This document shows, one piece after another, positions 7,361-16,700 of a stretch of DNA of 64,000 nucleotides. Each line of letters starts with the position of its first letter. The stretch's first letter is position 1. The stretch comes from Lentisphaeraceae bacterium (GTDB lineage: Bacteria; Verrucomicrobiota; Lentisphaeria; Lentisphaerales; Lentisphaeraceae). The notes below the pieces were generated by a model. It was given only the letters and a program-made list of their open reading frames with translations. It was not told the origin of the DNA and searched no databases. Both the position numbers and the translations under genes were made by a program. The DNA lies in contig JAJPOQ010000034.1 in the NCBI GenBank assembly GCA_021232515.1, forward strand, positions 1-64,000. The letters are read 5' to 3'.

Positions 7361-9589
7361 ATGGCAACCTATAAAACTCCCGATGTTTATGTGGAAGAGA
7401 TCTCTGTATTTCCTCCATCAATCGCTGAAGTGGAAACAGCCGTTCCCGCTTTCATCGGTTACACCGAAAAAGCAAAGTATGACGGCACAGATCTCCATAA
7501 TAAGCCGACAAAAATAACTTCGCTTATTGAGTATCATGAAAGATTCGGTTTTGGTCCGGAAACAGAAGTTGATGAGATAGTTTTAACTCCAAAAAACTCT
7601 GTAGATAAGATCGTCAGAAATAAAAAATTCATGCTTTATGATAGTCTACAAATGTTCTTCGCCAATGGTGGTGGTAAGTGCTACATAGTTTCAGCTGGAA
7701 CTTATAAAGACGATATTAAACAAGATCCAATGCTCGCTGGTATCGATTCTCTCAAGAAAGAAGACGAGCCAACTATGCTTGTTTTTCCAGATGGCGTAAA
7801 TCTTGAAGAAAACGGACTTTATTCACTTCAGCAAAAAGCCTTAGCACAAGCAGCACAGCTTATGGACCGCTTTGTTATCATGGATACACATGAGAAAGAT
7901 GGTTGGGAAAAAGGCTGTGATGAGTTTAGAAATAGAGTTGGCATAAATAACCTGAAATATGGTGCAGTTTATACCCCTCACCTAGTTTCGACTTTAACTA
8001 AAAATGTTACCTATAGACAGATCAAAGATAAGATTAAGTTTGGTGAAGAAGCGATCCAACTTAAAAAGTTAATCGATGATGCAGGTACAAAAGATCTCAT
8101 TCAACTATTAGAAGATACTATTGTAAATGTTGATAGAATCAAAGTTGATGGCGACAGCATCATAGCATTCCTTCAATCAGATAAGTGTAAAGCTTATGAA
8201 GAAACAATTTCAAATAAGAATTCTGTTGCGTATAAGAATTACTTAGCGAATCCAACTTTAGACTCTTTCTTTAATGCTCTTTTAGATGAATTTGATGCAA
8301 ACTTAGAAAAATGTAGAGATACAAGTGAGTATGCAACTGTTTCAAAGCTTAAGTCAGATAAGTCTACGAAAGAAGCTGCACTAAAAAGCGCAGAAGCTGC
8401 AGCTAAGAAAAAAGGTATTTCAAAAGAAGATAAGGCAGCAGCTGACAAAACAGTTACTGACCTGAAAACTGAGTTAGATAAGTTGAATGCCGATATAGCT
8501 GCCGCTGATCAAGGTATCGAAATCTCAGCCGTAAAAGATGCTTGTAGAAATCTTCTCCTTTATATTTCAGATACAATAAATGAAGTAATCGCCAACTGGG
8601 TTGTTCCTGAGAATCCAGAAGATGATCCGATGTCATCACACATAAATACTTTGATGAAAAGACAGATCGAAGAAATGGTTAATGATCTTGATTCAAACAT
8701 TTTCAATGGTTGGACAGATAAAGAGATCGGCGAATATTTAAATAGTCTTAAGCTTCTCAAAAATAAATGGGGCGAAGATATACAGAAGCAAGTCCAAGGT
8801 CTTGCAGAAAGTACTGAGCAACAAGAAGCTAGTACAGATGCTCTTGCATTGGCTGCACGTGCTATAGATAAAATTCACTCTCGTTTTTCATCTAGTATTG
8901 AGAACATCAGAGCGACTTCAAAGATGACTGAAGAGAATCTTGAGCAAAGTCTTAAATCTTCTTGTGCGCTTTACTCAAACATCATCAATAAAGTTATTGA
9001 AGACTTAAGAACTATTCCGCCAAGTGGTGTTATGGCAGGTGTTTATACTTCAGTGGATAACAGTCGTGGTGTTTGGAAGGCTCCAGCAAATGTAAGTTTG
9101 AACAATGTTATGAAAGTCACTCAGGCTATCGATAACAATGAACAAGCAGATCTAAACGTTGACGTTGTTGCTGGAAAGTCTATAAATGCTATCCGCCCAT
9201 TCCAAGGTAAAGGTATCCTCGTTTGGGGTGGCCGTACACTTATGGGCAATGACAATGAGTGGCGCTACATCTCAGTTCGCCGTTTCTTTAACATGGTTGA
9301 AGAGTCTATTAAAAAGTCTACTTACTGGGCTGTTTTCGAGCCGAATGATGCAAATCTTTGGGTTAAGATCAAGGCTATGATAGAGAACTACCTAGTCGAA
9401 AAATGGAAGGAAGGTGCTCTTGCTGGAGCAAGTCCAGAACAAGCCTTTTATGTCAACGTAGGTTTAGGTCAGACGATGACTGCACAGGACGTGCTTGAAG
9501 GCCGTTTATATGTCGATATCGGCATGGCTGTAGTTCGTCCTGCAGAGTTTATCGTTCTACGTTTCATGCACAAAATGCAAGAATCATAA
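7361..9589 (+). CDS. eCIS contractile sheath protein with large helical insertion
   Basis: A 742-residue phage-tail-sheath family protein forming the contractile outer cylinder. The N-terminus (TPDVYVEEISVFPPSIAEVE, then VPAFIGYTEKA) and C-terminal domain (GILVWGGRTL, EWRYISVRRFFNMVEESI, ending AEFIVLRFMHKMQES) are classical. The conserved PPSGVMAGVYTSVDNSRGVW (~552) directly precedes the C-terminal domain. Between ~205 and ~535 lies an insertion that is helical, rich in Lys/Ala/Glu and partly coiled-coil (around 325-380). It makes the protein well over 200 residues longer than many sheath subunits. Only one sheath gene is present, whereas Afp encodes three. Confidence 0.93.
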   Translation: MATYKTPDVYVEEISVFPPSIAEVETAVPAFIGYTEKAKYDGTDLHNKPTKITSLIEYHERFGFGPETEVDEIVLTPKNSVDKIVRNKKFMLYDSLQMFFANGGGKCYIVSAGTYKDDIKQDPMLAGIDSLKKEDEPTMLVFPDGVNLEENGLYSLQQKALAQAAQLMDRFVIMDTHEKDGWEKGCDEFRNRVGINNLKYGAVYTPHLVSTLTKNVTYRQIKDKIKFGEEAIQLKKLIDDAGTKDLIQLLEDTIVNVDRIKVDGDSIIAFLQSDKCKAYEETISNKNSVAYKNYLANPTLDSFFNALLDEFDANLEKCRDTSEYATVSKLKSDKSTKEAALKSAEAAAKKKGISKEDKAAADKTVTDLKTELDKLNADIAAADQGIEISAVKDACRNLLLYISDTINEVIANWVVPENPEDDPMSSHINTLMKRQIEEMVNDLDSNIFNGWTDKEIGEYLNSLKLLKNKWGEDIQKQVQGLAESTEQQEASTDALALAARAIDKIHSRFSSSIENIRATSKMTEENLEQSLKSSCALYSNIINKVIEDLRTIPPSGVMAGVYTSVDNSRGVWKAPANVSLNNVMKVTQAIDNNEQADLNVDVVAGKSINAIRPFQGKGILVWGGRTLMGNDNEWRYISVRRFFNMVEESIKKSTYWAVFEPNDANLWVKIKAMIENYLVEKWKEGALAGASPEQAFYVNVGLGQTMTAQDVLEGRLYVDIGMAVVRPAEFIVLRFMHKMQES

Positions 9590-9623
9590 TACACCTACAA
9601 AATTTTAATATACAGGATTTAAA

Positions 9624-10055
9624 ATGGCTAATTATCCATTACCAGTTTTCCACTTTCAAGTTGAATGGGGTGGGACAAATATAGGTTTCCAGGAAGTTTC
9701 TGGACTTAGTATTGAAACACAAGTGATCGAATACAGAGACGGTTCTATGCCTCAGTACTCGACTATCAAGATGTCCGGTTTACAGCAGTACTCAAACATC
9801 ACACTTAAACGTGGTGTTATGGCAGCAGATAATGAGTTTTTTGCATGGATCAATGCAACTGCATTGAATAAACCAGAGCGTCGTGACCTAACTATAAGTC
9901 TTCTAAATGAAGAACATAGCCCGGTTATGGTTTGGAAGGTAACTCAAGCCTGGCCAACAAAAGTTGAAGGCCCTAGTCTCAATTCTACCGGTAACGAAGT
10001 TGCCGTAGAAACTATAGAGATCGCCCATGAAGGCGTGACTATTGAGAATAGCTAA
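9624..10055 (+). CDS. eCIS inner tube protein 1 (gp19/Afp1-like)
   Basis: A 143-residue member of the T4 gp19-like tube family that would stack as hexamers into the inner tube. Hallmarks are the N-terminal YPLPVFHFQVEWGG, FQEVSGLSIETQVIEYRDG, the LKRGVM hairpin and WKVTQAWPTKVEGP. It follows the sheath by 34 nt with an AGGA site before the ATG. A second, diverged tube gene follows 3 nt later. By analogy with PVC, one forms the tube shaft and the other an adaptor ring near the baseplate. Confidence 0.92.
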   Translation: MANYPLPVFHFQVEWGGTNIGFQEVSGLSIETQVIEYRDGSMPQYSTIKMSGLQQYSNITLKRGVMAADNEFFAWINATALNKPERRDLTISLLNEEHSPVMVWKVTQAWPTKVEGPSLNSTGNEVAVETIEIAHEGVTIENS

Positions 10056-10058
10056 TAG

Positions 10059-10499
10059 ATGAGCGGATACATTCCACCAGTTGGTTTTCACTTTAGAGTA
10101 GACTTTGTTCTACCATTCATGACCAGTAACGACAATCGCTTTCAGGAAGTCTCAGGACTAACCGCGGAAATAGATGTTGAAACTGTGAATGCTGGTGGTC
10201 AGAACAAATATACTCATAAGTTGCCGAAACGAGGAAAGTATCCAAACCTAGTCCTAAAGAGAGGCATGTTGAAAAACTCCTCTCTTATAGCTTGGCTAAC
10301 GAACTCAATAGTGAATTTTGAGTTCGTGCCAGCCAATCTAATCGTGACACTATTAAATGAAAATCACATGCCTGTAACAGCTTGGATGGTCAAAAAGATA
10401 TGGCCAGTAAAGTGGTCTTTTTCAGATCTCAAAGCTGACGAAAATGGCATAGTTATCGAAACTATTGAACTTGCATACGACTTCTTCGTTAAGATCTAG
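10059..10499 (+). CDS. eCIS inner tube protein 2 (Afp5-like paralogue)
   Basis: A 146-residue gp19-family paralogue of the preceding tube protein, recognisable from IPPVGFHFRVDF, RFQEVSGLTAEIDVETV, LVLKRGMLKNSS and WMVKKIWPVKWSF. It is clearly diverged from its neighbour and more hydrophobic at the C-terminus. Such second tube proteins usually make the first ring that joins tube to hub, so I call it Afp5-like. That role is inference; the family is clear. Confidence 0.88.
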   Translation: MSGYIPPVGFHFRVDFVLPFMTSNDNRFQEVSGLTAEIDVETVNAGGQNKYTHKLPKRGKYPNLVLKRGMLKNSSLIAWLTNSIVNFEFVPANLIVTLLNENHMPVTAWMVKKIWPVKWSFSDLKADENGIVIETIELAYDFFVKI

Positions 10500-10508
10500 G
10501 TATAAAAA

Positions 10509-10682
10509 ATGGCTGTATCAATTCAGGAACTCATCATAAAAACTAGTATCGCTTCTAGTCCGAAAGAAACTTCTGCTGGTGAGCAGGAACAGTGTGATAT
10601 TTGTGGTGGCGACAAAGTGAGCATCATTGAAGAATGCGTTGAACAAGTCTTAGAGATTTTGAAAGAAAAAGAGGAACGCTAA
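10509..10682 (+). CDS. DUF5908-like small eCIS protein
   Basis: A 57-residue ORF starting with ATG at 10509 and ending with TAA at 10682. It begins MAVSIQELIIKTSIASSPKE, the pattern of DUF5908 proteins that sit between tube and LysM genes in many eCIS loci. A Cys cluster (CDICGG plus a later EEC) resembles half a zinc knuckle. The C-terminus is a charged helix (VEQVLEILKEKEER). The neighbouring genes lie 9 nt upstream and 1 nt downstream. Short length makes it easy to miss; position and N-terminus support it. Confidence 0.75.
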   Translation: MAVSIQELIIKTSIASSPKETSAGEQEQCDICGGDKVSIIEECVEQVLEILKEKEER

Positions 10683-10683
10683 T

Positions 10684-11421
10684 ATGGCTCGTGTTCCAGG
10701 AATACTAGCAAAACTTAAAATAGAAGCTTTTGAAGATGCAGACTGTAATACTGCTGTATCTGATGGGACTTTTGAACTAACATATAATCCAGATTCTTAC
10801 TCTGTTGACTATGAAACTTGCTATAGGACAACAAAGAATATTGGCGCATCTGGCTCATCTCATAAACTTGAGATGATGAAACCTAAAAGTTTCTCCTTTA
10901 AATTTATACTGGACGGTACACTTCTTTCCCTTTCGGTTGAAGACTCCATGAATATTGCAAAAAATGCAGAGTACGTCAGTAAAGAAAAAGTGACAAATGA
11001 CATAGCCAAACTAGTTGGCCTTATGGGAACCTTTGAAGGTGAAACTCACAGACCTTACTACTGTAAAATCAGCTGGGGAAGCCTGACAGAGCATACTGTC
11101 ATGAAGAAGATGTCGGTAAACTATACCATGTTTTCAGCCTCTGGTATGCCTATGCGTGCAGAAGTAAATGCAACCTTTGAACAGACTATGTCTGATTCAT
11201 TTAGGAAAAAACAAGAAGATACCCAGTCTCCAGACTTAAGTCACTTTCACGTTGTTAAAGAAGGCGATACCCTTCCGGGTCTTTGTCAAAAATACTACGA
11301 TGACTTCACTCACTACGTCGATGTTGCTGCTTTCAATGAATTGGCTAACTTTAGGCAATTAAAAGCTGGAACTCCCCTCACCTTTCCTCCTCTAGAAGTT
11401 TTTAAAGAGGTTGAATCCTAA
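10684..11421 (+). CDS. eCIS LysM-containing hub/tube connector (Afp7-like)
   Basis: A 245-residue protein. The N-terminal ~185 residues resemble the CIS tube/connector family (ELTYNPDSYSVDYET, KPKSFSFKFILDGT, YYCKISWGS). A LysM-like domain ends the chain (HVVKEGDTLPGLCQKYYDD, ~195-240). In Afp/PVC, protein 7 links the tube to the spike and hub, and LysM-like folds occur in baseplates as structural modules rather than as peptidoglycan binders. The next gene starts at the very next base, so translation is coupled. Confidence 0.85.
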   Translation: MARVPGILAKLKIEAFEDADCNTAVSDGTFELTYNPDSYSVDYETCYRTTKNIGASGSSHKLEMMKPKSFSFKFILDGTLLSLSVEDSMNIAKNAEYVSKEKVTNDIAKLVGLMGTFEGETHRPYYCKISWGSLTEHTVMKKMSVNYTMFSASGMPMRAEVNATFEQTMSDSFRKKQEDTQSPDLSHFHVVKEGDTLPGLCQKYYDDFTHYVDVAAFNELANFRQLKAGTPLTFPPLEVFKEVES

Positions 11422-13296
11422 ATGGCAGATACAACTCCAGCAAATGGTGATACACCAGACTTCGACATAGAAATAGACGGTACTTCGGTAAAAACGACTT
11501 ATAACGTTCAATCAATAAATATCACTCGAGAAATCAACCGTATCCCTTATGCCAAAATTGCTATTGAAGATGGTGTCGCATCTGAAAATGATTTCCCTGT
11601 AAGCTCCGAAGATTTTACACAGGGTAGTGAAATAGAAATAAAATTCTCCTACCTCAGTGATACACCAGAGACCGTTTTTAAAGGCATAATTGTATCGCAA
11701 AGAATAAAAGCAAATAACCGAAACTCTATTCTTCTTGTAGAAGCAAGAGATGAAGCTTTTAAGATGACTCAGACCCCTAAAAATAAGCAGTTTACAGATA
11801 GCTTAGATAGTGATGCTATATCAACGCTTATATCAGACGCTGGATTAACTGCCGAAGTTGAAGATACTACATATACACATCCTCAACTTCTTCAGTATCA
11901 ATCAACTGACTGGGACTTTTTACTGTCCAGAGCACAGGCCAATGGTCAGCTTATTATTGTAAATGACGGAACCGTTAGTGTTGGTAAAGAAGACTTTACA
12001 AGTAGCGAAGTTCTGACGCTTACTTATGGTACAGATATAATTAGTCTGGACATGACTAGCGATGCGCGAAGTCAAATCACATCTAGTAAAACTGTAACCT
12101 GGGATTATTCGACTCAAGCTATAGTTGAAAGTGAAAGTAGTGAGCCCGATTTAAATGAACTTGGGGATCAAACTGGAGCAACACTTGCTGAAGCTGGTGA
12201 TGGAGAAGTTAGAACTTTTTCAAGAGTTGGGAAAACAGAAGAAGATGAACTCACTGCTTGGAATGAAGGAATAATGCTGAAAAGTAGAATGGCAGCCATA
12301 GTTGGTACCATCACATTTCAAGGCAATGCAGCACCTGTCCCTGGAACTATTGTGAAACTCGATGGCATGGGAACTCACTTTAACGGTAGCGCTTTTATCT
12401 CTGCCATGAGTCATGACTTTTCTGGTGGAAACTGGCTAACTACTATTCAAACTGGGCTCGATGATAAATGGTTTGCTCCAGAAAACGGCACTAGTCCACA
12501 ATCTTACTTGCTACCTAAGATTCAGGGTGTCCATATCGGTACTTGCATAAAAATAGGCCCTGATGATGACGGCGAAGATCGAATTCAGATCTATTTACCG
12601 ATGATCCATGCGGATAATACCGAAGGTCTTTGGGCTCGAGTATCAACTCTAGATGCAGGTTTGGGAGATGGTGATAATACCGTTAGAGGAACCTTTTTTA
12701 GGCCAGAAGTAGATGATGAAGTCTTGGTCGCTTTTTTGGATGGAGATCCACGTGACCCTGTCGTTATAGGCATGCTTCATAGTTCAAGCTTCCCTGCTCC
12801 TGTAACAGCGAGTGATGACACCAATCACATCAAAGGCATATACACTAGAAGTGATATGAAGTTGGAGTTCGATGATGAAAATAAAATCACTACTCTTTAT
12901 ACACCAGCGGGAAATATGATTCAGCTAGATGAGCAAAATGAACAGATAAATATAGAAGATCAACACGGCAACTCAATCGTCACAAATGAAGATGGTATAA
13001 CGATTACCAGCATCAAAGACATAGTCATGAAAGCCGCAGAAAACATTTCCTCCACAGCTGACAATGGGGATATAAGTGAGACAGCATCTGGCGATATAAG
13101 TGAGACAGCATCTGGGGATATCTCTAACACTGCGACAGGTTCGGTAACTGTCTCCGCCTCATCTGATTGTGAAATAACAGCTTTAAATATAACCTCAACG
13201 GCTGATGCCGAGTATAAAGCAAGTGGCAGTGCAGGGGCAGAGCTCTCTACATCTGCCATAGCCACTATCTCGGGTTCATTGGTACAGATAAACTAA
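11422..13296 (+). CDS. eCIS central spike protein (VgrG/Afp8-like, gp27-gp5 fusion)
   Basis: A 624-residue spike trimer subunit. Residues ~1-340 form the phage late-control-D/gp27-like hub (TTYNVQSINITREINRIPYA; DWDFLLSRAQANGQL). A gp5-type OB fold occupies ~360-455 (IQGVHIGTCIKIGPDDDGED, FFRPEVDDEVLVAFLDGDPR, VVIGMLHSSSFPAP). The C-terminal ~130 residues are a low-complexity beta-helix needle with repeats of the type GDISETAS. No lysozyme or toxin domain is fused on. The PAAR protein encoded at 37058-37348 is the likely tip for this needle. Confidence 0.92.
   Translation: MADTTPANGDTPDFDIEIDGTSVKTTYNVQSINITREINRIPYAKIAIEDGVASENDFPVSSEDFTQGSEIEIKFSYLSDTPETVFKGIIVSQRIKANNRNSILLVEARDEAFKMTQTPKNKQFTDSLDSDAISTLISDAGLTAEVEDTTYTHPQLLQYQSTDWDFLLSRAQANGQLIIVNDGTVSVGKEDFTSSEVLTLTYGTDIISLDMTSDARSQITSSKTVTWDYSTQAIVESESSEPDLNELGDQTGATLAEAGDGEVRTFSRVGKTEEDELTAWNEGIMLKSRMAAIVGTITFQGNAAPVPGTIVKLDGMGTHFNGSAFISAMSHDFSGGNWLTTIQTGLDDKWFAPENGTSPQSYLLPKIQGVHIGTCIKIGPDDDGEDRIQIYLPMIHADNTEGLWARVSTLDAGLGDGDNTVRGTFFRPEVDDEVLVAFLDGDPRDPVVIGMLHSSSFPAPVTASDDTNHIKGIYTRSDMKLEFDDENKITTLYTPAGNMIQLDEQNEQINIEDQHGNSIVTNEDGITITSIKDIVMKAAENISSTADNGDISETASGDISETASGDISNTATGSVTVSASSDCEITALNITSTADAEYKASGSAGAELSTSAIATISGSLVQIN
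13066..13113 (+). repeat. Two tandem 24-bp units within the spike gene
   Basis: Units 13066-13089 and 13090-13113 differ at one base (G/C at the third position) and encode GDISETAS twice. A decayed third unit follows (encoding GDISNTAT). The unit matches the 8-residue rhythm of a beta-helix needle, so copy number may set needle length. Confidence 0.85.
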
Positions 13297-13308
13297 GGTT
13301 GAATAAAA

Positions 13309-13749
13309 ATGAGTGAAGAAAATACAGTTTTTGATTTAACAAATGAACAGCCTTCAGTGATCGGTAAAGGGTGGAGCTTTCCCCCAACTTTTGAACGGGG
13401 TTCTAACTCAATAAAGATGGTAACTCAAGAGCAAGATATACAGGAAAGTTTAACTCTGCTGTTAAATACAAGCTTAGGTGAAAGATTCCTTCAGCCAGAC
13501 TATGGCTGCAACTTAAGAGACTATCTTTTTGAATCACTTACATCTAGCATGGAGTGTTACATCGAGGACTTGGTTAAACGCGCCATCATTAAACATGAGC
13601 CAAGGATTAAACTTTTGGACTTTACGCTTATTGCGAATGAACTCAAAGGTGTCATCGAGCTAAATGTGAGTTACCTCATCCGTTCAACAAACAGCCGCTA
13701 CAATTTTGTTTACCCATTTTACTTAAGTGAAGGAACTGAATTGAAATGA
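13309..13749 (+). CDS. eCIS baseplate wedge protein (gp25/Afp9-like)
   Basis: A 146-residue gp25-like baseplate protein. It shows the family pattern GKGWSFPPTFERGSNSIKMV, SLTLLLNTSLGERFLQPDYG and then CNLRDYLFESL. gp25 homologues join the baseplate wedges to the first sheath ring and are conserved in all contractile systems. Its stop overlaps the next start by 4 nt (ATGA). Confidence 0.92.
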   Translation: MSEENTVFDLTNEQPSVIGKGWSFPPTFERGSNSIKMVTQEQDIQESLTLLLNTSLGERFLQPDYGCNLRDYLFESLTSSMECYIEDLVKRAIIKHEPRIKLLDFTLIANELKGVIELNVSYLIRSTNSRYNFVYPFYLSEGTELK

Positions 13750-16700
13750 ATACAAACGCCCTACTTCCGACACTTACTCGAGATGGTACAAGTCAAGAAG
13801 ACCGTACACTTGCATCACTCGACCCAGAGCATGCTAAGATCGATGATCGCCAAATAGAAGACCTACTTTACTATGCTTGGCAACATGCCGCAGAATTAAA
13901 TTTTTATAGCCAAAATGAAGTGCCAGATGGGAATTGGCAAGAGTTCCTAAATGTAGAGCCCTCTATAGCTTTAGCTGTAATAGGTAAACAAAGTGCTAAA
14001 ATTCGCGAGAATAGATTTTTAGAAAGCTTTAAATCCCTGGATGATATAGACACTGAAAAAATAGAGATAGATCATAAAAATCCTCAGGCTTGGCAAGTTA
14101 ACTTACAAAGCCTTTTTGAAAGTCTCGCTGCTTATCTCTATGAAATAAAAGAATGGATGAACCTGCTACGCGATAATCGTGATTCAAAGCTCATGATTAA
14201 AGGTTTTGCCAAAAGTCATATTTGCCCACATATGCATGAAGTTATCTCCTTGTATAGAGGCTTTTTTGATGTAAGTGAGGACGACTTTACCGTACAGCTA
14301 GAAAAGACTTTAACCGACTTTTCTTATGTTAGTTTGGATGATATAGCGCCAAATAACATCGTCTTTTCTTTGGGCTCAGTATCAGAAAAAATATATGCCG
14401 TTAAAGAGCCCATTTTAAGGCTTTATAAAATACTGACTAAGACAAGAACGCAAATACAGTCGAAAGCATTAAATGAAATGCACGTAGCTCTTGCTAAGCC
14501 AGCAGACAAGAAACCACACGTTGGCTTATTTTTAAGTTTTATTGAACTATTTGAAGCAAGTCGTGAAAAACTCAACAAGTTAAGCGAAAAACATCTAAAC
14601 TACTATTATCAGAAGATACTTCAGATCGAACCTCAAAAAGGTCAGGAAGATAGTCTCAATATATTGATTGAAACTAAAGAGAAACTAAGGGAGATGATCC
14701 CAGAAGGAACTCAGTTTAATGCGGGTAAAGATGATGACGGAAATGACATTTTCTATGCTTTGATGAGTAACTTTTACCCGAGTTCAGCTTTAGTTACAGA
14801 TATAAAAAACCTTCATCTGGAAACCAATAACGATGGGTCGCAAAGTATACACGCTGCGCAAGTTGCAAACTCAGCAGATGGCCAAGGTGAAGAACTTCCC
14901 GAAGACGAACCACACTGGTCGACATTTGGCGATAAGTTACAAGAACTGGCAGATGTAGGCTTTGCTGTTAGTTCGCCAGTCTTGAGACTTGCAGAAGGTC
15001 AAAGGAAAATAACCTTATCTCTGGCTGTTGACGATTTTCTGGAAGAAGGATGGCAGTTATTTTTTCAGCGTTATGCAAAAGTAGAGACAAATGATGGCGC
15101 CTCTGACTGGGTAGTAGACTTCAGTAAGTTTTTAAGCTTTCAGTTTTCAGGAGAAAATTACTGGTTAGACATAGAACCACTCTCAGTTGAAATACAGAGT
15201 CGTGAAACAGCCGTTTTTCTGGTTGTAGAGTTTGATCTACTTCCTGAGCACCCAGCAATAATTGACTACAATAAAGAAATGCTGGCTGGCAACTACAGCA
15301 CACCCTGGCCAATCATGTGTTGTAAACTTGTTTACTTTGATGACTCCTTCCCATATGACATTTTCAAAAATATAAAGATAAGAACGTGCCGTATAGATGT
15401 TGAAGTCGCTGGTGTCACCAACCTTGTGGTGCAGAGTAACGATAAAGTCCAAAAAGCTCTAGAGCCTTTCGCGCCATTTACAGGCTTTCCACAGCTTGGC
15501 TCAACTTTATACATCGGCTCTCAAGAAGTTTTCTCCAAAAAAATTGATAGTTTAAAAGTAAACTGGCTTTGGCAAAATCCACCAGAGAGTTTCCAAGAAC
15601 ACTATCAAGCGTACACAAACGCAACAGATGAAAAAGCAGAGTTTAAGGTAGACTGCAGTTATCTTCAAGATGGCCAGTGGACACCGTTGGCAAATCAAGC
15701 CACGCTTATGGAGAACAAGAAAGTTCATGTCGACTACTATGGCGATTGGCAAATACAAAACCCTGAAGCTTCTTTTATGGAATTCGCCGGTTTAACTGAA
15801 GACTTTGAAACTTTGAATGAATACTCAAAGTACGATTTTAAAGCTAAACGAGGTTTTCTCAAAATGCAGTTGGCGGCCCCAAGTTTTGCTTTCGGTCATA
15901 AGCTGTATCCAAAACTTTATGCTATAGAAACAAGAGAAAGAGCTGTAGAAGAAGCTCAGCGAATTAGTAGTGAACAGCATCGTGAAAGTAGAGAAGAGTT
16001 AGAACACTCTACTATGATTGGCCGTTTGTATGACAAAATTTTCTCCAAGCAAGAGGCAGATGTAACGACAGCTCCAGCACAAGAAAGGATTAGTTTCGAC
16101 GCGGAGGGAAATATAGTTGAACGCAAGCTTAAAAAACCTTATGACCCAATCTTCAATTCACTTAGTCTAGACTACAGTAGTTCTGCTGAAATAAGTATTC
16201 ATACAGAGACACAAAATGATCCAATAGACTTTCTGCATTTACAGCCTTTTGGTTTTGAAAGTCTTGAGTTAAGTGAAGAGTCAACGAGTCAGCCTTTATT
16301 GCCTCAGTTTGATAGCGAAGGTTATCTATATGTTGGTCTTGAAAATATAAAAGTCCCTCAAAATATCTCACTTCTATTCCAAGTTTTAGAGAACAGTGAA
16401 AATCCTTATGTTCATAAGGCTTCTTCTGTCACTTACTCTTATCTGACTGATAAAGGTTGGAGTAGCCTTGAAGGATACAAAAATATAGATGATCAAAGCT
16501 TAGGACTACTTCAATCCGGGATATTAAGTTTTGAAATGCCAGAAAATGCAGTCGATACAAACCCATATATGCCTTTAGGTAAATACTGGTTAAGAATTAG
16601 TCAAGATCGAGGTATCGCAGCTATTCCACGATTGATTGGCATACACACTCAAGCTGCAAAACTTAAATTTGCGAGTACTTCAACTTCACCACATCTACTT

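Noticed and set aside
13066-13113. CRISPR-like repeats
   Set aside because: Only two adjacent units without spacers, in frame inside a coding region. No CRISPR array or cas gene was seen anywhere in the window.
12960-13265. 101-codon minus-strand ORF opposite the spike needle
   Set aside because: It is caused by the low-complexity repeats of the spike gene; its Ala/Ser/Val-rich product is the reverse reading of those repeats.
11422-13296. VgrG of a type VI secretion system
   Set aside because: No TssJLM membrane complex, TssBC pair or ClpV occurs in the window; the spike sits in eCIS gene order.
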